Shown: in pieces, positions 13,001 through 18,139 of the stretch
Numbering within the stretch: position 1 is the stretch's first letter
How the letters are laid out: the number at the start of each line of letters is the position of its first letter
From: a virus
IMG/VR virus record: IMGVR_UViG_3300035698_001792
Coordinates: 1 to 30,982 of that record
Strand: one strand, 5' to 3'
Length of the DNA stretch: 30,982 nucleotides
Program-made: the position numbers and the translations under genes
Notes under the pieces: generated by a model
Seen by the model: the letters and a program-made list of their open reading frames with translations, nothing else
Database searches by the model: none
What the model was told of the DNA's origin: nothing

Positions 13001-13584
13001 TTGATACAACTCAAAATATGCTTGCCCACCTCACTATCTACACAGTTGCGAAGTATCTGTCTCTTGTTGGGTATCTTGTAGCCCGATAGGTCAATGTGGT
13101 GTATCTTTTGCAATCCAGGTATCTGCTCATTTCTCAAGTTTGTGCGTTCAAAGTCTCGTTGCGGGATCATAAAGTTTGACCAAAAATAGTGGCGTTGCAA
13201 TACGACTGACTGCTCTATCAGCGGTTCGTAATACGGCTTTACGTTCTCGACAACCCAATAGCTTCGTGCGTTTGCCTGCAGGAATATTATCTCTTGATAC
13301 AACCGCATGTCTGGATAAAGCGGAGCGGCGCCGCGGCACCCGACTTGAAAATGTTGCCTGAATCCTGAGTGCGTTTGGCATGGCGGTGATGACCATATGA
13401 AGTCAAAATCTTTAAAGTGCTGCAATAGGTATTCATGGGCATCGTCAACAATAACAGTATCGGCAGGATATAAGTCTTGATAGATATTAGCTATGTCCTG
13501 ATTGTACTCAACCGCCGTTACGTCGCAGTTATCCCATAGCCTACGGTTACCGCCAAGTCCTGCGTACAGATTGAGAACCTTCAT
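12997..13584 (-). CDS. C5-cytosine DNA methyltransferase (short phage type)
   Basis: Motif I LNLYAGLGGNRRLW is at residues 4-17, the catalytic motif IV SSPPCQTHSG at 65-74 (nucleophile Cys69), and motif VI WVVENVKPYY at 110-119 (ENV). This is the signature of enzymes methylating cytosine C5 with AdoMet. At 195 residues it is much shorter than cellular Dcm-type enzymes, and the C-terminal recognition region and motifs IX-X are reduced. This compact form occurs in phages as an orphan, anti-restriction methylase. The start overlaps the TAA of the previous gene (TAATG). Confidence 0.88.
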   Translation of the reverse strand: MKVLNLYAGLGGNRRLWDNCDVTAVEYNQDIANIYQDLYPADTVIVDDAHEYLLQHFKDFDFIWSSPPCQTHSGFRQHFQVGCRGAAPLYPDMRLYQEIIFLQANARSYWVVENVKPYYEPLIEQSVVLQRHYFWSNFMIPQRDFERTNLRNEQIPGLQKIHHIDLSGYKIPNKRQILRNCVDSEVGKHILSCIK

Positions 13585-13781
13585 TACGCTATCACAAATG
13601 TGGTTGTTGTGGGTGTCATTTGATTATCTGACCCTAAAGTCGCCGAAGCTCTTTCTGTGACCCGTTCTACTTTTGACATCAGCGCCCATGTCCGCTTTAA
13701 TTCGTTCCAGTATTCCGCCGGGTTTATTTCGCCTCGTTCAGCTTGCCGCTGTAGTTTCGATCTTTCGTTGATAATTGTCAT
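13584..13781 (-). CDS. Hypothetical helical protein, 65 aa
   Basis: Begins MTIINERSKLQRQAERGEIN. It is mainly helical and basic in the first half, with a Thr-rich end (MTPTTTTFVIA). Both ends share overlaps with neighbours (ATGA at the start, TAATG at the end), immediately before the C5 methyltransferase. No family is recognised. Confidence 0.5.
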   Translation of the reverse strand: MTIINERSKLQRQAERGEINPAEYWNELKRTWALMSKVERVTERASATLGSDNQMTPTTTTFVIA

Positions 13782-13978
13782 TCGGCAAGTTCTTCTACGG
13801 TCACAGAATCAGGACAGCCAGCAGTAAACGACCATCGCGGATCAGCATCACTCTCATACCATTCGCCGCACATGCCGTAGACAATTTCACTCGCCTCATT
13901 CTCGCTGTGTGCCTCAACCGTTCCGTCAGCTGTTCTGTCGAGTCGGTCAAATTTTGCTCTGTAACCGTATGTTTTCAT
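13778..13978 (-). CDS. Small protein with RWSF-AGCPDSVTVE tail
   Basis: A 66-residue protein reading MKTYGYRAKFDRLDRTADG, with an acidic centre and the C-terminal RWSFTAGCPDSVTVEELAE. The same tail closes the 87-residue protein at 14952-15215, and the DNA is identical over 23 bases (13800-13822 and 14974-14996). The ATG at 13978 is favoured over 13984 because the GGGGG motif then has normal spacing. A strongly structured leader precedes the gene. The function is unknown. Confidence 0.55.
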   Translation of the reverse strand: MKTYGYRAKFDRLDRTADGTVEAHSENEASEIVYGMCGEWYESDADPRWSFTAGCPDSVTVEELAE

Positions 13979-13998
13979 ATTCATCCCCCGTTAAAGTT

Positions 13999-14053
13999 TA
14001 GCCTGTCTCGTCAGTGCGGGTAGGCTATCTCCCGCAGACCGCCCGTGGGCGGT
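13999..14053 (-). promoter_or_regulatory. Pseudoknot-like structured leader
   Basis: This 75-base gap before the gene at 13978 can fold. One stem pairs 14031-14036 with 14015-14020 (six pairs, GC-rich). Its loop contains 14022-14027 (TAGCCT on the minus strand), which pairs with 13999-14004 (AGGCTA), giving an H-type pseudoknot. A separate hairpin, ACCGCCC/GGGCGGT with a 2-base loop, occupies 14038-14053. The pseudoknot ends about ten bases before the GGGGG ribosome binding site. It is a candidate translational control element; no known riboswitch class is recognised. Confidence 0.4.
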
Positions 14054-14058
14054 TTCGA

Positions 14059-14286
14059 CTATACAATGTGCTCATCATCCCAGTCGGCCCGGCTGACTAT
14101 CTCATACTCACCAACGCTATTGGTAATGAGCAACCGCTCGTCATCCCAAGACCACACCATTTCGGTGCACGCGGGCTCTTCACCGCCAAATACCGGCAGA
14201 TCCGTCCGTGCGTCACCATGCACGTCTAATGTGGTAGGATCATTCGCGTTCATCGCCTCGACCAAGTCGTCTAATTTTTTGTCCAT
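14059..14286 (-). CDS. Hypothetical acidic protein, 75 aa
   Basis: Starts MDKKLDDLVEAMNANDPTTL. It is acidic with several Trp and a beta-like second half (WSWDDERLLITNSVGEYEIV). The upstream gene ends about ten bases before it, with AAGGAG in the gap. A hairpin-rich leader follows its stop. No family is recognised. Confidence 0.5.
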   Translation of the reverse strand: MDKKLDDLVEAMNANDPTTLDVHGDARTDLPVFGGEEPACTEMVWSWDDERLLITNSVGEYEIVSRADWDDEHIV

Positions 14287-14296
14287 TTCAATCTCC

Positions 14297-14707
14297 TTAA
14301 TTAGTATATACGTAACAGATCTCTAACCCGCTCCATGAAGGGTTAAGCTGTTTGGTATCAATATTGTATTCGGTGCAGGTCCATGATTTTCCATGATCCA
14401 ATCCAGTGTTTTCAGCAACGGCCAACAGTTCAATGTGGCGAGTGCTGGTAGATTTTCTGCTAACTGTTTCGGTAGCAGTTTCACTGTGAATCGCGTTGTA
14501 CTCGTTCATGGCGGTTTCGATTTTCTGGTAATCGGCTTTTGAACAGGAACCGAGAATTGCGCCGTCTATGACGTGGGGGCATCTAATGCTAGGCATCGTG
14601 GAAAAAAAATCATCAACGTTTTCGCCGATTATTTTGTATCCTGTCAACGCTCCGTTTCTTCCGTTCCAATTCATTGTTATCATTGTTTCTTTTCCGTTGT
14701 TAATCAT
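14297..14707 (-). CDS. Hypothetical protein under operator-promoter
   Basis: A protein of 128-136 residues with Asn-, Thr- and Ser-rich, probably beta, composition. Candidate starts are ATG 14707 (MINNGKETM...) and ATG 14683 (MITMNWNGRNG). The first sits at the expected transcription start of the promoter at 14714-14742, so it would be leaderless. The second has GGAAAAG five bases upstream. The leaderless ATG is listed because the same ATGATTAA context recurs at the other promoter. No family is recognised. Confidence 0.55.
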   Translation of the reverse strand: MINNGKETMITMNWNGRNGALTGYKIIGENVDDFFSTMPSIRCPHVIDGAILGSCSKADYQKIETAMNEYNAIHSETATETVSRKSTSTRHIELLAVAENTGLDHGKSWTCTEYNIDTKQLNPSWSGLEICYVYTN

Positions 14708-14742
14708 ACTAATAGTATACGCCACAACGCACAAAAAGTCAA
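14706..14742 (-). promoter_or_regulatory. Sigma70 promoter with palindromic operator
   Basis: On the minus strand: TTGACT (14742-14737), a 17-base spacer and TATACT (14719-14714). Overlapping the -10 and the start point is a perfect 13-base palindrome ATACTATTAGTAT (14706-14718). A 22-base block spanning the -10, the palindrome and ATGATTAA (14700-14721) is identical to 15928-15949. The palindrome placement is typical of a repressor site that blocks polymerase. The repressor is not identified; the HTH protein at 14761-14955 is one candidate. Confidence 0.75.
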
Positions 14743-14760
14743 TAGGTAAATGAAAAATAA

Positions 14761-14955
14761 TTAAGGAAAAAGCGCTATTGCGTTTATTTTTTTAGGCCGC
14801 CCGACGTTGCCTATGGTAGAACGGATCTGTGCAATTTCAGCGGGCGAGAATAGGTAATCCCGGCCGATCTTTTGCTTATGCTGTCTCAGTGCCCACTGCT
14901 GTACCCGGCGCATGGTCAGGCCAAGCATAGCGGCGACTTGTGCGGATGTTTTCAT
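14761..14955 (-). CDS. Small HTH DNA-binding protein (MerR/excisionase-like)
   Basis: A 64-residue protein with an N-terminal winged-HTH-type segment: SAQVAAMLGLTMRRVQQWAL, then IGRDYLFSPAEIAQIRST. This is the pattern of excisionase/MerR-like small regulators that bend DNA. The C-terminus contains the basic GRPKKINAIALFP. The ATG at 14955 overlaps the TGA of the preceding gene. It lies between the two identical operators and could be their regulator, or an excisionase if this is a temperate phage. Confidence 0.7.
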   Translation of the reverse strand: MKTSAQVAAMLGLTMRRVQQWALRQHKQKIGRDYLFSPAEIAQIRSTIGNVGRPKKINAIALFP

Positions 14956-15215
14956 ATTGCGAGCGCCTCGACCGTCACAGAATCAGGACAGCCAGCCTCG
15001 AAACTCCATCGCGCTTCAGGCGCATTGCTCTTGCTGGCTACTACTTGCCTCTGCTCAGTGACATCATCGCCGGTAGCAATCTGTAGTGTGGAGTCAAGAT
15101 AGCCATCGCCGTACATGCGGGTGCGCTCTCGTTTGGCACCGGTCAACGTATGCGCCTTGCACCCCGCCCAATAGCCGATCTCGCTGTTACTCTTGCTTGT
15201 CATGTAATAATTCAT
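14952..15215 (-). CDS. Hypothetical protein, 87 aa, RWSF-AGCPDSVTVE tail
   Basis: Begins MNYYMTSKSNSEIGYWAGCK and continues with a basic/aromatic region. It ends RWSFEAGCPDSVTVEALAI, the tail shared with the 66-residue protein at 13778-13978. The ATG at 15215 follows GGAGGAATAA, which is the end of the degenerate gene at 15216-15504. The role is unknown; the shared tail marks it as a module shuffled within this operon. Confidence 0.55.
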   Translation of the reverse strand: MNYYMTSKSNSEIGYWAGCKAHTLTGAKRERTRMYGDGYLDSTLQIATGDDVTEQRQVVASKSNAPEARWSFEAGCPDSVTVEALAI

Positions 15216-15504
15216 TTATTCCTCCATCGCCTTGGTCATCATTGCGCTGTGGTCGGCATACTCATCAGATACGATAGCCGCCGCGCCCTTGCCCTCTACG
15301 GAGATGCTAAACCGTTGTTTGCAAACATGAGTCTCTACTCGGCGAGATTGTTATGCTTACTAAGCCTACAATAAAGCAATATGAAAAGCTATACGGCAAG
15401 CGATTGTAGCCATCGGCAAATTGGGTTTCTGTGAGTATCAATTCGCAGGTGGCCGTGACTTCCGCGTCGCTTAATGTTTTCCACGTGTGAGTTTGTTTTG
15501 TCAT
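15216..15504 (-). pseudogene. Degenerate copy of the 136-aa gene at 15525
   Basis: The first 33 codons (MTKQTHTWKT...CELILTETQFADG) match the N-terminus of the neighbouring 136-residue protein. The sequence then runs into an unrelated segment of about 75 bases and stops at 15307. In a different frame it resumes with CKQRFSISVEGKG, jumps to AAAIVSDEYADHSAMMTKA and stops at 15216. So it is a tandem duplicate with an insertion, a frameshift and an internal deletion. The insert contains CTACAAT...ATTGTAG (15366-15372 and 15403-15409) as an inverted pair. It still supplies the ribosome binding site of the next gene. The 5' fragment could be expressed as a 65-residue peptide. Confidence 0.65.
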
Positions 15505-15524
15505 TGTTTTTTCTCCTTGTTAAT

Positions 15525-15935
15525 TTATTCCGCCGTCGCCTTGGTCATCATTGCGCTGTGGTCGGCGTACTCATCAGATACGATAGCCGCCGCTTTTTCA
15601 GACGCAATTTTTGCTACCCATGCAGGATGGAGTTCGATTATCTCGACCATGGCGTCTATCGCGTCAAGATTCTCTTGCGAAATTACCAATTTGCCGCATG
15701 TCGCGGGGTACATGATTCCGCCCATTTCTTGGGGTTTGCGGCTGATAAATAATCCTACTGTACCCTTGCCCTCTACCGCGATGCTAAACCGCTGTTTGCA
15801 AGTCGCGGTCTCAATATTCTGTCCGTCGGCAAACTGAGTTTCGCTGAGGATCAATTCGCAGGTAGCGGTAACTGTCGCGCCGCTTTGTGTTGTCCAGGTG
15901 TATGTCGTTGTTTCGCTTTCCTTTGTCTTAATCAT
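15525..15935 (-). CDS. Hypothetical protein, 136 aa, first gene of accessory operon
   Basis: Starts MIKTKESETTTYTWTTQSGA and has an N-terminal beta-rich half (ATVTATCELILSETQFADG, CKQRFSIAVEGKG). A helical C-terminal half ends AAAIVSDEYADHSAMMTK. There is no ribosome binding site before the ATG at 15935, which instead sits at the predicted transcription start of the promoter at 15942-15971. A leaderless message is therefore likely. A decayed duplicate follows. No family is recognised. Confidence 0.6.
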   Translation of the reverse strand: MIKTKESETTTYTWTTQSGATVTATCELILSETQFADGQNIETATCKQRFSIAVEGKGTVGLFISRKPQEMGGIMYPATCGKLVISQENLDAIDAMVEIIELHPAWVAKIASEKAAAIVSDEYADHSAMMTKATAE

Positions 15936-15971
15936 ACTAATAGTATACGGCAGATACGCATCAATTGTAAT
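15934..15971 (-). promoter_or_regulatory. Promoter with the same palindromic operator
   Basis: A TATACT -10 (15947-15942) and a weaker ATTACA -35 (15971-15966) with an 18-base spacer. The palindrome ATACTATTAGTAT (15934-15946) overlaps the -10 and the ATG of the next gene, as at 14706-14742. The 22-base core is identical between the two sites, while the flanks and the -35 are not, which argues for selection on the operator and start region. Confidence 0.65.
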
Positions 15972-16232
15972 AGGCTGAGAGAAAATAAATGCGAAATAAT
16001 GAAAGTTTTTTTAGTGAAGGGGTAACGGTTGTGTAGTAGTTTGAATGGTGTGCCGTGATAACGGTAGAATTGCGAGATTTTATGTATAGAGGATCGACGT
16101 AGATAGGTTAAAGGGTAAAAAGTATGCTATAGCGGTAAACCGCGTGAGAGCCGCGAGGATTGGCACTACTGCGATACGACGATATCAGTATAATATCTGA
16201 CGATAACTGACGATAGGTAACGAAATTAGTAA
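15972..16232. other. Intergenic control region between late and accessory blocks
   Basis: No convincing gene is seen here. Visible structures are a tandem 10-base repeat CTGACGATA (16197-16205 and 16207-16215), a hairpin GCGGT-AA-ACCGC (16132-16143) next to CGCG...CGCG, and the small palindrome CCGTGATAACGG (16053-16064). A clear terminator with a T-run was not found on either strand. The region follows the last lysis gene and precedes the operator-bearing promoter, so regulatory sites or an attachment/packaging site are plausible but unproven. Confidence 0.4.
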
Positions 16233-16583
16233 CTACATGCCGAATAGTAAGCCGAATATGAAGCCGACAACAATGCCAGCACTACCCGCCGCTATTCCCG
16301 TCACGATGTTTTGCTTTCGCCAATAGGTCTGAGCCGCGATGTACCAGTCGTTGAGCTGTGCTATTGCTCCGCTTGATATCACTTGCCAGCTTTGCGCTAT
16401 TGTCAACTGCTTCTCCTGCTGCGCTATTTGCGTCTCCTGCAAGGTTAGCACTTGGGATGTCTCCGCCTGGTTGTCCAATAGGGCTTGATAGTCCGCGTCG
16501 TTGAAGCACCACTCGCAAAATAATGCCGAGGGTAATGATAGTAATACCAGCAGCGAAATACAGAACACGCTTAACTTTCTCAT
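16233..16583 (-). CDS. Envelope protein with signal peptide and C-terminal TM; spanin candidate
   Basis: A 116-residue protein starting MRKLSVFCISLLVLLSLPSA, a signal peptide ending near LFCEWC. A Gln/Glu-rich, likely coiled-coil, periplasmic part (QETQIAQQEKQLTIAQSW) follows, then a Gly-rich membrane helix at about 95-115 (GIAAGSAGIVVGFIFG). A secreted N-terminus plus a C-terminal membrane anchor is the layout of unimolecular spanins, which fuse inner and outer membranes at lysis. The lipobox around Cys23 is poor (ALFC), so the lipoprotein step is uncertain. The start lies four bases from that of an overlapping frame and follows the holin-like gene. Confidence 0.6.
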   Translation of the reverse strand: MRKLSVFCISLLVLLSLPSALFCEWCFNDADYQALLDNQAETSQVLTLQETQIAQQEKQLTIAQSWQVISSGAIAQLNDWYIAAQTYWRKQNIVTGIAAGSAGIVVGFIFGLLFGM

Positions 16584-16587
16584 TCAT
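16282..16587 (-). CDS. Overlapping-frame membrane protein; i-spanin-like candidate
   Basis: A 101-residue frame fully overlapping the spanin candidate, starting at ATG 16587. The N-terminus MNEKVKRVLYFAAGITIITL continues to a single membrane segment ending near RVVLQRR. A hydrophilic, Ser/Ala/Lys-rich helical tail follows (SAKLASDIKRSNSTAQRL). That resembles inner-membrane spanins or Rz-type proteins. Its ATG overlaps the stop of the holin-like gene (ATGA) with GGAG five bases before, a better-placed site than for the other frame. Overlapping Rz/Rz1-type genes are well known; whether both frames are expressed here is inferred. Confidence 0.45.
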   Translation of the reverse strand: MNEKVKRVLYFAAGITIITLGIILRVVLQRRGLSSPIGQPGGDIPSANLAGDANSAAGEAVDNSAKLASDIKRSNSTAQRLVHRGSDLLAKAKHRDGNSGG

Positions 16588-16775
16588 TTTTTCTCCAAAA
16601 CCGTCACGCCAAGCATTGCGCCAACCATAACGGCAAACGGCCATATGATATTCCCAACTTGTGACGGGTCCTTGACAATGGCATACCCTGCTATAAATGA
16701 CATTACCACGAACCCCGAGAAAGCTATTACCCTTTTGCTTGATGTCTTTTTGCTTGCGTCTTTTAATACTTCCAT
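16584..16775 (-). CDS. Holin-like protein, two TM segments
   Basis: A 63-residue protein: a basic N-terminus (KDASKKTSSKR), a first membrane helix VIAFSGFVVMSFIAGYAIV (17-35), a short polar loop with DPSQ, and a second helix IIWPFAVMVGAMLGVTVL (about 43-60). It ends in EKK. Size, topology and position between a candidate endolysin and spanin-like genes fit a class II holin that times lysis by permeabilising the inner membrane. The assignment rests on topology and context. Confidence 0.6.
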   Translation of the reverse strand: MEVLKDASKKTSSKRVIAFSGFVVMSFIAGYAIVKDPSQVGNIIWPFAVMVGAMLGVTVLEKK

Positions 16776-16776
16776 A

Positions 16777-17214
16777 TTAACCCCTCGTGAAAACTCGTTT
16801 AGATTCTAAGTATCCCAATCGCACCGCATTGCTCACACCCGAAGGATCATAAGTAACCACGCCGCAACCGTTACCGCAGACGAAATGCCCATAAGTAATT
16901 GTCTCACCCTTCCTCTCGTAGCTTCGCTCAAACTTCAATATCTCAACCTCATCAGGATCGCAGATATAATCACTACCCTCGACGCGTATCGAACTTACCG
17001 GTAATCCCAGATAGTTGAATATCTCGCAGGGGTGTTTGACATAGCAATCCTTCTCCATCCAATCTAAGCCTACAAAGAAATCGTATAGATCGTTGATAAT
17101 CTTTCTGTCAAACCCGCGATGCTTATACCTGTTGACAATGAATAGGATGCACATAAAGTAGCATCCAAACTTTTGAATCAACGGCTTAAGGAAAGGGTCT
17201 TGCTGTACAATCAT
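16777..17214 (-). CDS. Candidate papain-fold peptidase (endolysin position, DUF261-like)
   Basis: A 145-residue protein with KFGCYFMCILFIVNRY near the N-terminus and ITYGHFVCGNGCGVVTYDPS towards the C-terminus. Cys18, His110 and Asp123 are placed like a papain/C39-type catalytic triad, and the GC-Y-F motif at a helix start supports this. It recalls the DUF261 proteins I associate with spirochete prophage-like elements, from memory only. Lying just before a holin-like gene, it could be the endolysin that cleaves peptidoglycan peptides. No other lysin is seen in the window. Confidence 0.45.
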   Translation of the reverse strand: MIVQQDPFLKPLIQKFGCYFMCILFIVNRYKHRGFDRKIINDLYDFFVGLDWMEKDCYVKHPCEIFNYLGLPVSSIRVEGSDYICDPDEVEILKFERSYERKGETITYGHFVCGNGCGVVTYDPSGVSNAVRLGYLESKRVFTRG

Positions 17215-17576
17215 CCTGCGGCCCTCGCTTCTAAAATCCTAATTACATCGTCCATCGTAATCTTATTCGTAAGTAGAAGTATCAACCCACCGAGTACCAA
17301 CGCAACAGCAAGCGTACCAAGGAATCCCTCAAGCAGTTTTTTCAGCGTGATAATTTTCACCGCCGGTCTATCCGCACTATGGAACCCCTCAACGCTTCCC
17401 CTGATATGCGCTACGTCAGTTTTCATTTCCCCGATGTCCTTTCCCTGCTCCCTTGTTATCGATACCAACCCTTCGCCATTAGTACCGATCACCACGTCCC
17501 ATAATTCGCCGCTCATCTCTTTCGCTGTTGCTGGTTTAATTCGCACTTTTGTAATCTCCGTTTTTTCAATTGGCAT
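17211..17576 (-). CDS. Single-TM phage membrane protein
   Basis: A 121-residue protein with a soluble N-terminal region (MPIEKTEITKVRIKPATAKE), a helical middle (REQGKDIGEMKTDVAHIRGS), one membrane helix (about residues 85-103, FLGTLAVALVLGGLILLL) and a short cytoplasmic-like tail. The layout resembles XhlA-type or tail-associated membrane proteins found just ahead of lysis genes. It may assist holin function. It overlaps its neighbours at both ends (TAATG and ATGA). Confidence 0.5.
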   Translation of the reverse strand: MPIEKTEITKVRIKPATAKEMSGELWDVVIGTNGEGLVSITREQGKDIGEMKTDVAHIRGSVEGFHSADRPAVKIITLKKLLEGFLGTLAVALVLGGLILLLTNKITMDDVIRILEARAAG

Positions 17577-18139
17577 TATTTATCGTCTATGGTTTTACTG
17601 CCGATTGTATCACTAAGGTAATGGAAGTCAAATTCAAGAAAGCACGCATTACCCGCATAAGTATCACCGGTGTCTGTACCGTTCCTCGTGAGAGCGCAAT
17701 TAAATATATGGCTGATAGTTAGCGTGGTATCTGATATGGTTGTGAAATAGTCAAGCTGATGTTGGTGCAATACTGCCGGTGCCGTTGATGTCATTACATC
17801 GCTTGTCGCATCAGGGAACGTACTGTCAATAATGGCTACAGTGTATTCAAGTGTCCATACAACATTACCCGCGCCGGTGGTATCCCCGCACCAATGAACG
17901 TGAGGATATATATCACTCCCTTCTTTGTAACCATGTGGCATCTGAGCGGAGAAATGTAGCGACTCATCGTCTGCATTAGCGTTATCAAACTTCCATACAA
18001 ATGTGCCGCCTATAAAACTCTCGAAAGCAGGCTCTGACTTTGCCGGGCTTAGTTTAGTATTCTGCGCAGGTACTCTCAGGTCATCCCACACCTCTCCGTC
18101 AGATTTTAATAGTACGGGTATCGATATGATGTATGGCAT
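17576..18139 (-). CDS. Conserved phage virion/tail-associated protein
   Basis: A 187-residue protein of a type often seen after tail fibre genes. It has WDDLRVPAQNTKLSPAKSEP near the N-terminus, then FVWKFDNANADDESLHFSAQ and DIYPHVHWCGDTTGAGNVVW. It ends FLEFDFHYLSDTIGSKTIDD. These phrases form a jelly-roll-like beta fold likely exposed on the virion. The role may be receptor binding or a tail-tip decoration; this is inferred from position and family pattern. Both junctions are TAATG overlaps. Confidence 0.6.
   Translation of the reverse strand: MPYIISIPVLLKSDGEVWDDLRVPAQNTKLSPAKSEPAFESFIGGTFVWKFDNANADDESLHFSAQMPHGYKEGSDIYPHVHWCGDTTGAGNVVWTLEYTVAIIDSTFPDATSDVMTSTAPAVLHQHQLDYFTTISDTTLTISHIFNCALTRNGTDTGDTYAGNACFLEFDFHYLSDTIGSKTIDDK

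Noticed and set aside
14038-14053. Intrinsic terminator after the gene at 14059
   Set aside because: The hairpin has no following T-run on the minus strand and only three T residues on the plus strand.
15338-15409. A tRNA gene in the inserted segment of the degenerate duplicate
   Set aside because: The inverted repeats do not form a cloverleaf; no T-loop GTTCRA-type motif or acceptor pairing was found.
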